Assembly: GCA_028821815.1 (NCBI GenBank)
Contig: JAPKEY010000046.1
Location: forward strand, 1 to 9,744
DNA: 9,744 bases
From: Candidatus Poseidoniales archaeon
GTDB lineage: Archaea > Thermoplasmatota > Poseidoniia > Poseidoniales > Thalassarchaeaceae
Reading direction: 5' to 3'
Shown: positions 1-6,684 of the stretch, piece by piece
Layout: each line of letters opens with the position of its first letter
Position numbering within the stretch: position 1 is the first letter of the stretch
Notes under the pieces: generated by a model
What the model saw: only the letters and a program-made list of their open reading frames with translations
Told to the model about the DNA's origin: nothing
The model's database searches: none
Program-made: the position numbers and the translations under genes

Positions 1-45
1 AAATTGCAGACAACGGTTCATGAAGGTCCACTCTGTCCAATGGCC

Positions 46-315
46 ATGAGCGGCCGCGTAATGTCACATCTAAATCGTGCAGATACTGATTTTTTGCTAT
101 TCAGCACCAATGTATGCCCGTATTGCACCAAAGCCAAGCGAATACTGGATGGCCGGAAATTATCTTGGAAAGATGTCAATGTTCAGAATGACAGAGAGTT
201 GAGAATGGAAGTTGTCGCAATGACTGGTCATCGAACCGTCCCAGTCATTTTCGATATCCGTGGTGATGAGCCAGTGTTTGTCGGTGGCTCAGATAACTTG
301 GAAGAATATCTCTAG
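46..315 (+). CDS. Glutaredoxin (dithiol, CPYC type)
   Basis: Small thioredoxin-fold thiol-disulfide oxidoreductase that would reduce disulfides or mixed disulfides in the cytoplasm. Counting from the ATG at 46 (89 residues), the redox motif CPYC is at residues 24-27, after a beta strand (DFLLFST). The cis-proline motif TVP is at 64-66, and the GGSDNL segment at 80-85 matches the 'GG-x-D-L' thiol-ligand-binding turn of glutaredoxins. The length is that of a single-domain glutaredoxin. The start is uncertain: in-frame ATGs lie at 40, 46 and 61, a TTG at 4, and the frame is open to the left edge, so the gene could begin outside the window. I prefer 46 because the fold begins only at about residue 15. 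The gene converges on the M28 peptidase with 21 bases between stops and shows no functional link to it. Family assignment is secure; the natural thiol partner is not known from sequence. Confidence 0.88.
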   Translation: MSGRVMSHLNRADTDFLLFSTNVCPYCTKAKRILDGRKLSWKDVNVQNDRELRMEVVAMTGHRTVPVIFDIRGDEPVFVGGSDNLEEYL

Positions 316-336
316 ATTCAAATCTAAAAATCACAA
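313..336 (-). terminator. Possible T-tract terminator of the M28 peptidase gene
   Basis: In the 21-base gap between convergent stops, the minus-strand transcript would read a run of five T (A5 at 326-330 on the plus strand) followed by a second T-rich patch. The palindrome TAGAT-TCAA-ATCTA at 313-326 adjoins it. Archaeal terminators are often simple oligo-T tracts, so this could end the peptidase transcript. The run is short and the call is weak. Confidence 0.3.
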
Positions 337-1635
337 TTACAGGAACTGCTCAAACCTCCAAAACCACCGCTTGAGTCCCACCATCAGCCCGGTTCCGATT
401 AAACCCCAATACTTGACTAGAATATAGAGTACGACCAAAATAACAACGAACGCCGAACACAACAACAAACTGACTTCACTTCCTCCAACTTCTGTCATCG
501 AACCTGTATTTTCATCATCTGTTGGTTCCCAGTCCCACCAAACCATAGTCGCGACAATATCGAGTCCCGTTTGAAGACCTGATTCGACATTGTTTCTTCC
601 ACCTGCCATTGTATTGATGGTGGCTACAGAATCGGTTTGGGCATGCTTTGGGGTCTGCTCACAGGAGTCTCCTTCTTCGAGAATGTACTGATGCTGCCCA
701 CGGATCCAAGTCGCCGTGTGATTGTGCATGATGAAGTTGTAGTGATCAGAATTCCCTTTTGTATCATCGATGACACGAACCCATTCTTCCGGGTGTGAAA
801 GGTTGGTATTGATGTCTTTTAGATGACCTTGGAACAATTCAGCGTTTGCTTGCATTTCCTCTGTGACTTCCAATCCTTGGTCTTCGTAATAGGACCAATC
901 CTCAACCGGGGATGTGAACATGTAAAGTGTCCAATAATCTTCGTCGCAGCCGGACAACTGACTGACCAATGGTGTTGGTACTGGCCAATTCAAAGCAAAC
1001 ATGTCGAGATTGACGTAGGTCACCGTAACGTGGTCTGGAATTTGTTCTTCCACAAAGTGTAAACTTCCCTTCCCACCCCCTTCTGGACTGTTACTGCCTT
1101 GCCATTCTTCGTAATCCCACCAAGCCAATTTCAAGGTGTGTTTTGGCGTCCCATTCCATTCGGAAAAGGTTCGAGCTAATTCGAGCAATGACCCTGAACC
1201 AGTGCCATCATCATACGCACCACTGCTACTGCAAGTCGGATATGTCTGACCAATGAGAGGTGGAGGTGAGTAACAGATTGCATCATGGTGTGCACCAATC
1301 ACCATCCATTCATTTTCCAGTGTACCATTGATGGTAACGACAATGTTCTCACAATTTTCACAGACCTGAGTTGTGAATGGTTGCCGTTCGACGTCATACC
1401 CCATCGATTCAAGTTCACTGGCGATCCAGTTGCGTGAATTTTCATTGGCAGTAGTATCAATTCGCCGGTATCCAAATTGCGTCATGGAGACCATATTATC
1501 GTACGCAGCACTCCCTTCAGGCCATGCTGGTGGGGCTTCGATTTGAACTTCAGTAGTCTCGATATCACCTGGTAAACTCACTGCCAGAAGCATGATGAGA
1601 ATGAACAGCGCAGAGCGCTGTGACCTACGAGACAT
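337..1635 (-). CDS. M28 family zinc aminopeptidase, membrane-anchored
   Basis: Di-zinc metallopeptidase of family M28, predicted to act outside the cell while tethered to the membrane. Residues 9-21 form a hydrophobic signal or anchor segment after a basic N-terminus. The M28 ligand pattern is complete: GAHHD at 114-118 (H116 zinc, D118 support), GAYDDGTGSG at 139-148 (D142 bridging), DYEE at 174-177 (E176 catalytic base, E177 zinc), NLDM at 209-212 (D211) and KHAQTD at 330-335 (H331). SDHYNF at 296-301 matches a conserved M28 segment. A hydrophobic helix at about 388-407 lies close to the C-terminus and is followed by a basic, Trp-rich tail. Cysteine pairs C92/C95 and C121/C135 could form extracytoplasmic disulfides. 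It is divergent from the MBL-fold gene and convergent with the glutaredoxin gene. The fold and chemistry are clear; substrate (aminopeptidase or other M28 specificity) is not. Confidence 0.9.
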   Translation of the reverse strand: MSRRSQRSALFILIMLLAVSLPGDIETTEVQIEAPPAWPEGSAAYDNMVSMTQFGYRRIDTTANENSRNWIASELESMGYDVERQPFTTQVCENCENIVVTINGTLENEWMVIGAHHDAICYSPPPLIGQTYPTCSSSGAYDDGTGSGSLLELARTFSEWNGTPKHTLKLAWWDYEEWQGSNSPEGGGKGSLHFVEEQIPDHVTVTYVNLDMFALNWPVPTPLVSQLSGCDEDYWTLYMFTSPVEDWSYYEDQGLEVTEEMQANAELFQGHLKDINTNLSHPEEWVRVIDDTKGNSDHYNFIMHNHTATWIRGQHQYILEEGDSCEQTPKHAQTDSVATINTMAGGRNNVESGLQTGLDIVATMVWWDWEPTDDENTGSMTEVGGSEVSLLLCSAFVVILVVLYILVKYWGLIGTGLMVGLKRWFWRFEQFL

Positions 1636-1802
1636 CGTCCCAGCGACACACAGTGTTCATCTTGAGGCTTCGCCTCAAGCGCGCGCGCTCGTGCGAGGGT
1701 GAACCTGAAGGTCGTGGTGCGCTTCGGCAATGCATGGGCGACTGGGTTGTACCCGAATCACGAACTCAGCCAGTCAATCGAGGAGAATCACTTCGAGTGG
1801 AG
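1636..1802. other. Divergent intergenic region between M28 peptidase and MBL-fold genes
   Basis: This 167-base gap separates two genes read outwards, so promoters for both should lie in it. It holds the hairpin/palindrome at 1661-1689 and is GC-rich at 1660-1740, unlike the flanking genes. A plus-strand reading frame runs open across it, but its translation is Arg-rich and low in family-like features. I found no AT box at the distance seen in the 3265-3319 promoter and no tRNA-like fold. AGGAG at 1781-1785 is a possible ribosome binding site for a GTG start at 1797. Confidence 0.5.
1661..1689. repeat. Perfect 8-bp hairpin abutting a (GC)5 palindrome
   Basis: CTTGAGGC at 1661-1668 pairs perfectly with GCCTCAAG at 1672-1679 around a 3-base loop (TTC). 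It is directly followed by the 12-base palindrome AGCGCGCGCGCT at 1678-1689, an alternating purine-pyrimidine run. No T-tract follows on either strand, so a terminator is unlikely. It sits 26 bases upstream of the M28 start codon and over 100 bases upstream of the MBL-fold start, so an operator or a structured 5' leader is possible. Confidence 0.55.
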
Positions 1803-2567
1803 ATGGAATCGAAAATCGATTCCAAAATCGCTGCTTGGTGGCTCACTCAAGCTTCTTGGATGGTGCGATTTCAGAATGGCCCGCTCGTTCTCATTGATCC
1901 TTGGTGGCGTGATTTGTTTGCCGGTGATCGTTGGGGTAAACTTCTCGGTGAATTTCCACTTGAACCTGAAGAACATCCCGAGCCTGATTTGATCTTATGC
2001 ACCCACTGGCACGATGACCACATTTGTCCTGAATCTATACCCCGATTGGCTGCCTATTTCCCCTCTGTAAAATTCGTTGTTCCAAACCGTTCGGTGGACC
2101 TGTTTACTGGATGGGGGATTTCAGCGAGTCGTATTATTCCAATGATGGGCTCCGATTCGACTACCATTGAGGATATACAAATTCACGCGATTCCTGCTGC
2201 TCACGAAGAATTAGATATCGATGAAAATGGCGCGTGGTACCTTGGATACGTACTCAATTTTATCGGGTCTACAGTCCTGCACATGGGAGATAGTCGCCCG
2301 TACCCCGGTTGGCATACAGCCTTCCAAGAGGCTGCGAAACAATACGACTTGGTTTTTGCTTGCATCAATGGTAATGACAACCTCCGACATGATGAGGCTG
2401 TAGATTTAGCACTCGCTCTAGAACCCAAGTTGATCGTGCCGATGCATTATGGGATGGATCCGGGGAATACGGTAGATCCACAAATTTTCGCGGATGAAAT
2501 TCGTGTACGTGCACCAAAGCAATCCTATGTCATCCCGGAGGTAGGGGGGCGAATCCTCATCGATTGA
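1803..2567 (+). CDS. UlaG-like metallo-beta-lactamase-fold hydrolase
   Basis: Cytoplasmic metal-dependent hydrolase of the MBL superfamily, closest in pattern to the UlaG/RNase Z-like branch ('L-ascorbate-6-phosphate lactonase-like'). From ATG 1803 (254 residues) the order is: opening strand IAAWWLTQASWMVRF from residue 9, LIDPWW at 30-35, the signature THWHDDH at 67-73 (H68, H70, D72, H73), PAAHE with H134, HMGDS with D163, and VPMHYG with H215. All expected metal ligands are present. The open frame extends upstream to 1620, which would overlap the peptidase gene's start; that extension is poorly family-like and I reject it. GTG 1797 with AGGAG 11 bases upstream is an alternative start. Its 3' end overlaps the nucleotidyltransferase stop by 11 bases. 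The UlaG name covers many uncharacterised hydrolases, so ascorbate metabolism should not be assumed. A phosphosugar lactone or ester substrate would fit the neighbourhood but is inference. Confidence 0.87.
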   Translation: MESKIDSKIAAWWLTQASWMVRFQNGPLVLIDPWWRDLFAGDRWGKLLGEFPLEPEEHPEPDLILCTHWHDDHICPESIPRLAAYFPSVKFVVPNRSVDLFTGWGISASRIIPMMGSDSTTIEDIQIHAIPAAHEELDIDENGAWYLGYVLNFIGSTVLHMGDSRPYPGWHTAFQEAAKQYDLVFACINGNDNLRHDEAVDLALALEPKLIVPMHYGMDPGNTVDPQIFADEIRVRAPKQSYVIPEVGGRILID

Positions 2568-3264
2568 AAATCGTTTGAGCGTATTTGTACCCTACAGGTA
2601 GACCCACATCAACATATGTCGTTTTTACAAAGGATGCATGGAGATTTCGGGTTGAAGCTAATTTCCGCAAGGCGGCTACCTCATCCATTTCAGCTAGATC
2701 CCAGAATGCTTGGGTCCAAATCGCTCTACCTGTAATTCTGTATTCACCCTGTGGAAATGGCACATGTGGATTTTTATCGGATATTTCGAGTATGTAACCA
2801 TCCTCGAATTTTGTAATCCGCCCTGTATCGCAGAGATGGTTTACCCATGGCGATTCTGTTTGGACAACTGCAAGTATACAGTCGCCTCGAAATTCGTCAC
2901 ATAATATCGCAGATGGATTCGTTTCTGGAAACAGTACATCTGGAAGTGCGACCAAACAAGGTGAATTTCCAGAAAGGATTCTGGCACATCGAACGGCATC
3001 AACCAAGCCCTTTGGTTCCTCTTGGTGAACAATTTGAACGCCTCGATTCTTCAATGCAGCATCAATGGCTGGCTTGTTCGGCGAAGAAACAACAACAATT
3101 TGTTCAATTCCTGCGGCTTCAATCTCTTGGATGGTTCTTTCAAGCATTGTAATACCATCTATTTCGATAAGTTCCTTGCAGCCCAGTACTGCGTTTTCAT
3201 TCATTCGAGTACCAAGTCCGGCGGCTGGGATGATAGCCCAGATTGTACCACTCACCTCCGCCAT
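2557..3264 (-). CDS. Sugar-1-phosphate nucleotidyltransferase (GalU/RmlA-like)
   Basis: Nucleotidyltransferase of the GT-A-like NTP_transferase family, which joins a sugar 1-phosphate and an NTP to give an NDP-sugar and pyrophosphate. The N-terminal signature PAAGLGTRM at residues 13-21 binds the nucleotide, and K30 in the following helix is the usual triphosphate contact. EEPKGLVDAV at 82-91 matches the 'P-x-G-x-x-x-A' base-binding segment, LPD at 107-109 supplies the first metal-binding aspartate, and DVGLPVGYKYA near residue 220 matches the terminal 'D-x-G-x-P-x-x-Y-x-x-A' of this family. At 235 residues it is a minimal catalytic domain without the hexapeptide repeats of GlmU or the oligomerisation tail of RmlA. 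It diverges from the glucuronokinase-like gene across a 55-base shared promoter, so the natural inference is that it activates that kinase's product, for example to UDP-glucuronate. Nucleotide and sugar preference cannot be read from sequence. Confidence 0.85.
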   Translation of the reverse strand: MAEVSGTIWAIIPAAGLGTRMNENAVLGCKELIEIDGITMLERTIQEIEAAGIEQIVVVSSPNKPAIDAALKNRGVQIVHQEEPKGLVDAVRCARILSGNSPCLVALPDVLFPETNPSAILCDEFRGDCILAVVQTESPWVNHLCDTGRITKFEDGYILEISDKNPHVPFPQGEYRITGRAIWTQAFWDLAEMDEVAALRKLASTRNLHASFVKTTYVDVGLPVGYKYAQTIFNR

Positions 3265-3319
3265 GAATCCCGCTTGACGTCTACGGAATTAAGATACCCA
3301 TGAACCAGAGTCGAGCACC
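3265..3319. promoter_or_regulatory. Compact divergent promoter with one central AT box
   Basis: Only 55 bases separate the start codons of the nucleotidyltransferase (-) and the glucuronokinase-like gene (+). The one AT-rich element, AATTAAGATA at 3287-3296, is centred about 28 bases from each ATG. That is the TATA-box distance expected if both transcripts start at or next to the start codon, as in leaderless archaeal mRNAs. No Shine-Dalgarno motif precedes either start. The geometry is visible in the sequence; promoter function is inferred. Confidence 0.5.
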
Positions 3320-4348
3320 ATGCGACGAGGTGCTGAGGCCATCTTCTGTTCCATTCCTGCAAGGATTGGACTTCTTGGCAATCCCTCGGATGGATACAAT
3401 GGCCAGTGCATTTCTGCACTCGCCCGCAATTGGCGGGCACGCTGTGTTCTGACACCGCATGAGAATCGTTGGGATTTTTCCCTCAACATTTCTTGCGGTG
3501 ATGAAACATTGGAATGTAAATCGCTTTCAGATTTGGCTGAAAATCCACCTGAATTAGGTGAAGATGGTATTTCCCGTCTTGTTTTAGGTGCATTAATCCA
3601 CTTTCAAGAGGACTGTGTAGCCAGTGGTCTTGCCATTGAAGCGAGTGGTTTCCAACTTGAACTTGATACCGACATTCCACGACAGGTGGGACTCGCTGGT
3701 TCTTCAGCTGTGATTACTGCAGTGATTCGATGTTTGCTGACCCACCATGGTCTAGGAACTGCCTTACCACCTCATGCGGTTGCGGACATGGTTCTCAAAG
3801 TTGAAACAAATCGACTCAATATTCATGGCGGTTTACAAGATCGACTTCCGCAAGCCTACAATCGAATGCTTCACATGGATTTCCGCGAGGAACTGATGGT
3901 CCGTCGAGGTTGGGGCGCTTATTCGCACATGGAAGAATCCCTTCTACCCAAAATGTGGTTGGCACATGGAGGTGTGGGCCAAGAATCGGGTAAAGTTCAT
4001 GCTGATATGCCCCGACGTTGGGCGGAACAAGAACCGGTCATGGTCCGGATTATCAGCGAACTCGCATGGTGTGCACATCGTGGGAAGGAAGCACTTGTTG
4101 GGGGAGATATGGGTTCACTTTCTGTCGAAATCAATCGTAATTTCGATCTGCGTACCGAACTTTTCGGTGAAGCGGCACTCGGTGAAAATCTCACTATGGT
4201 TAATTTGGCCCGCAGTCTTGGTTCCTGTGCCAAACAACCAGGTTCAGGAGGTGCCATCATCGGGCTAATTCCTGACGACGACTTCATGGAGCGCGCTGCT
4301 CCGGCCTTTGCTGAGCACGGCTGGAAACTCGTGACTCTGGAGATGTAG
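3320..4348 (+). CDS. Glucuronokinase-like GHMP sugar kinase
   Basis: GHMP-family kinase that would phosphorylate the anomeric carbon of a uronic acid using ATP (D-glucuronate to glucuronate 1-phosphate). Motif 1, ARIGLLGNPSD at residues 14-24, carries the NPSD signature I recall from plant glucuronokinases rather than the 'GE-H' form of galactokinases. The ATP-binding loop is IPRQVGLAGSSA at 119-130. GGLQDR at 170-175, SGKVH at 223-227, NFDLR at 274-278 and the C-terminal glycine loop PGSGGA at 307-312 also match that plant family in order and spacing. The 342-residue length is normal and there is no signal peptide, so it is cytoplasmic. It heads an operon: two bases separate its stop from the GH67-like start. 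An out-of-frame ATG at 3300 is unrelated. The subfamily call rests on remembered similarity; a galacturonate or other uronate kinase is the main alternative. Confidence 0.83.
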   Translation: MRRGAEAIFCSIPARIGLLGNPSDGYNGQCISALARNWRARCVLTPHENRWDFSLNISCGDETLECKSLSDLAENPPELGEDGISRLVLGALIHFQEDCVASGLAIEASGFQLELDTDIPRQVGLAGSSAVITAVIRCLLTHHGLGTALPPHAVADMVLKVETNRLNIHGGLQDRLPQAYNRMLHMDFREELMVRRGWGAYSHMEESLLPKMWLAHGGVGQESGKVHADMPRRWAEQEPVMVRIISELAWCAHRGKEALVGGDMGSLSVEINRNFDLRTELFGEAALGENLTMVNLARSLGSCAKQPGSGGAIIGLIPDDDFMERAAPAFAEHGWKLVTLEM

Positions 4349-4350
4349 GG

Positions 4351-5784
4351 ATGCCCGACAATCGAATGCGAATTGCCTATGTTCATGATTCGCCGTTACA
4401 CAAGAGTCTCACCACAGATTATCGTGACCCAAGTCGTTTGGTAAGCCTCGGTTTTACTGACGTGGTCATCTCAGATCAGATGAGTGGTCGTCTGTATGGA
4501 ATCACACCTGAATTGGTCCAGAGAATCGATTCGGCGATTGATGCTGGATTGAATGTTTGGCTCATGGACGACCTCTTCACTTTGCCCTCTGGTTCCGATG
4601 CTGGTTGTCCTGGACGTGAAGATAGTTGGGAACTCACAGCTGCCTCCATTCGGGATGTTATTGAATTGGTTCCACAGATTCGTGGTCTTGTATTTCGATA
4701 TGGGGAGACGTTTGAGAGCACTAATTCAACCTTGAAGCGAGTTGATATTCTTCGATGTCAATGTATTGATTGCTCGTCGATGGATGGAATTACTCGACGA
4801 CGTAAGGTAGTCGAACTTCTCGAATCAGTGGTTTGCCGGGAGATGGGCAAGCGATGTATTTTGAGACTTTGGGATCTTTCGGAAGAAGGTGTACATGCAA
4901 ATCGAATGCTACAGTCAAAAGTACTGAAAAAATGGGCTGGAGATCCTCGATTCTTTGTTTCAGTAAAGCACACTCTCACTGATTATTGGCGTCACCAACC
5001 ATGGAATCCATCGATTGCTGAAGATGGCCCTGCTCGATTGATTGAATTTCAATGCGAACGCGAATACGAATTCATCGGTATGGTGCCCAATTGGATGGGT
5101 CCTGAATGGAGTCAGGGCCCCATCGAATGTGGGGAGCGTGGCTGGACGGGTATCGCTAATGTGCGACCCAAGGATTGGGCTGGGAGTTGGATCATTCCAC
5201 TAGGGGGTGGTTGGTCCAATCGCCATGCTTCCAGTGAACTTTGGGCGGATATGAATCTACATACAATTCTCTCATTGACTACTGATCCGGATCGAGATGT
5301 GGGTGAAATTTTATCTGAATGGATATCTCAAAATGATCTACCTCAAGAATCCAAGCAACTGTTCGAGAAAAGTTCTGAACTGATTTTACGACTGCGTTAC
5401 CTCGATGTTTGGCGTATCATTGCCAATCAACGCTGGATGCCTTCGGAAAATTGGTATAGGGATGATAAATTCGTGCCGGGTGCATGTGCAAAAATTGCCA
5501 ACACGGTTGTTGAAGAAGACATGGCTGAATTATTACGCTCAGAGCGTGTGTTGGCGACAGCAATGGCTCGAAATCAGTTGATGGAGGCTGAAAAATTACC
5601 AAATTGCCGGCACTCAGAATTCATATTATCCTCCTACCGATGGGCTCTAGAATTTGCTGAATGGACTGAAGAAACTTGGAACCAATTGCTAGAGGCAGCT
5701 CCGCTAACTAGGGCGGAATCCAAAGCACTCCTTCTCCGCCGTATCGATAACAATCCCCTGGCACCTTTGTCCGTGATGGATTAA
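4351..5784 (+). CDS. GH67-like glycoside hydrolase (candidate alpha-glucuronidase)
   Basis: Large cytoplasmic protein (477 residues, no signal peptide) that resembles the catalytic and C-terminal parts of GH67 alpha-glucuronidases. An N-terminal barrel-like region alternates strands and helices. FRYGE at 115-119 ends in a conserved-looking acidic position; SVKHT at 204-208 and NPS at 219-221 precede IEFQCEREYEFIG at 231-243, which resembles the 'E-F-Q-x-x-x-E-Y-x-G' block of GH67. GWTGIANVR at 264-272 and LTTDPDRDVGEILSEWI at 309-325 resemble the C-terminal 'W-x-P-x-x-x-x-x-I-x-x-E-W' region. E119, E232 and E238 are candidate catalytic residues by inference. A cysteine cluster C136-x-C138-x2-C141 is unusual for a hydrolase and might bind metal. 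It lacks the N-terminal beta domain of full-length GH67 (about 700 residues). The start abuts the kinase stop, implying coupled translation; ATG 4366 is an alternative start. The kinase neighbour supports glucuronate release, but the family call is moderate. Confidence 0.6.
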   Translation: MPDNRMRIAYVHDSPLHKSLTTDYRDPSRLVSLGFTDVVISDQMSGRLYGITPELVQRIDSAIDAGLNVWLMDDLFTLPSGSDAGCPGREDSWELTAASIRDVIELVPQIRGLVFRYGETFESTNSTLKRVDILRCQCIDCSSMDGITRRRKVVELLESVVCREMGKRCILRLWDLSEEGVHANRMLQSKVLKKWAGDPRFFVSVKHTLTDYWRHQPWNPSIAEDGPARLIEFQCEREYEFIGMVPNWMGPEWSQGPIECGERGWTGIANVRPKDWAGSWIIPLGGGWSNRHASSELWADMNLHTILSLTTDPDRDVGEILSEWISQNDLPQESKQLFEKSSELILRLRYLDVWRIIANQRWMPSENWYRDDKFVPGACAKIANTVVEEDMAELLRSERVLATAMARNQLMEAEKLPNCRHSEFILSSYRWALEFAEWTEETWNQLLEAAPLTRAESKALLLRRIDNNPLAPLSVMD

Positions 5785-5808
5785 GGCATACGGCCTCTTC
5801 GGAGTGCC

Positions 5809-6684
5809 ATGGAGCATCTCTTGTTCGCGCGACTTTGGGAAGAGGTCGACTTCGATGATCACCCCCACAGTGGTGGACATGGACCCGAGCCTGAAGGTGA
5901 ACTCACTGTGACTTGCACTGGCGACAGCATTTGTGTACAAGATACACGATTTTCATTTCTCATCGGTGCAGGGGATGGTGCCGATTCGATTCATCGTTGG
6001 ACCACTCACAGTGTACAGATGAACGACGGTCCTGCGAGAATGGGTGTACATCGGTGGTCGATTTCCCCTTCCTGTCTATCTGCTGAACTTTCCAACTGGT
6101 TGATTGAAAAAATTGGTGAACCCAAGCACCAGCCTGGAAAATCCGTGGCCCAACATCGCGAGTTACTAGACCAAATTAGAAATCGCCTCTCACCCATACT
6201 GTCAGAATGGACTTGGCATCTTGAGATTGACAACAAAGCAGATCGAATGGGCTGGTATGTTCGCGCTCCGAATTCATGGCGTAGTCTATTCACAATTTTT
6301 GTTGGTCTCGGTTGGAATCAAAATTTTCCACCTCGTGGTTTTCTCTTATTTGAAAGAGCACCACCCGGCGAGCTTGATCGAGAAGATGAGGATGAACCCA
6401 ACCGCTTAGATGGGCTCCGAACGGTGGCCCTCTGCAATGCCTCAAGAGGTGCACTCTCTCTACTTGCAGGCGATATGATGTGGGCAGCAGAAGCCCGTCC
6501 TTTGGCGTTGGGATTGCCTGGTGATGTCGAACTCTGGCCACCATCTATGGGTCGATGGCCATTACTCCATGCACGTTCAGAATCTATCGAAGATGTGGCC
6601 GAGTGGGCGGTCGTGATCGTGGATGCGCTTCAACCAGCGATTTCCACTCTATCGGCCACAATTGAAGGACTCAGCTGGCATTGA
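5809..6684 (+). CDS. Uncharacterised protein, last gene of the glucuronokinase operon
   Basis: I do not recognise this 291-residue protein. It appears soluble: no signal peptide and no convincing membrane helix, though FTIFVGLGW at 161-169 is a short hydrophobic patch. The N-terminus is acidic and His-rich (DDHPHSGGH at 16-24). Trp residues are frequent and spread along the chain (for example W64, W83, W97, W134, W136, W149, W157, W169). A very acidic stretch, GELDREDEDE at 187-196, looks like a surface loop between two domains. The start is supported by GGAG at 5801-5804, four bases before the ATG and only 24 bases after the previous stop, so it is co-transcribed with the kinase and GH67-like genes. 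Its end overlaps the converging kinase gene by 14 bases. Context suggests a role with uronic-acid glycans, as an accessory or carbohydrate-binding factor or an unknown enzyme. No function is claimed. Confidence 0.8.
   Translation: MEHLLFARLWEEVDFDDHPHSGGHGPEPEGELTVTCTGDSICVQDTRFSFLIGAGDGADSIHRWTTHSVQMNDGPARMGVHRWSISPSCLSAELSNWLIEKIGEPKHQPGKSVAQHRELLDQIRNRLSPILSEWTWHLEIDNKADRMGWYVRAPNSWRSLFTIFVGLGWNQNFPPRGFLLFERAPPGELDREDEDEPNRLDGLRTVALCNASRGALSLLAGDMMWAAEARPLALGLPGDVELWPPSMGRWPLLHARSESIEDVAEWAVVIVDALQPAISTLSATIEGLSWH

Noticed and set aside
823..1062. Open frame on the plus strand inside the M28 peptidase gene
   Set aside because: It is antisense to a well-supported gene with a complete active site and shows no recognisable features; it is a shadow frame.
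337..1635. Twin-arginine signal in the M28 peptidase (SRRSQRS at the N-terminus)
   Set aside because: The residues after the arginine pair do not match the x-F-L-K part of the Tat motif; an ordinary Sec-type signal or anchor fits better.
1660..1800. Possible tRNA or other structured RNA in the GC-rich gap
   Set aside because: The hairpin is strong, but I could not find a cloverleaf, T-loop sequence or acceptor stem.
1620..1802. N-terminal extension of the MBL-fold protein by 61 residues, starting at ATG 1620
   Set aside because: It would overlap the first 16 bases of the M28 gene on the other strand, is Arg-rich without family likeness, and crosses the hairpin and (GC)5 run. The conserved fold begins just after ATG 1803.
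1803..2567. Specific call as L-ascorbate-6-phosphate lactonase (ulaG)
   Set aside because: The metal-binding motifs fit the wider UlaG-like group, but no ascorbate transport or metabolism genes are nearby.
3997..4386. 129-residue minus-strand open frame inside the glucuronokinase-like gene
   Set aside because: It lies opposite conserved GHMP motifs, is Ser/Pro-rich as expected of an antisense shadow, and has no independent support.
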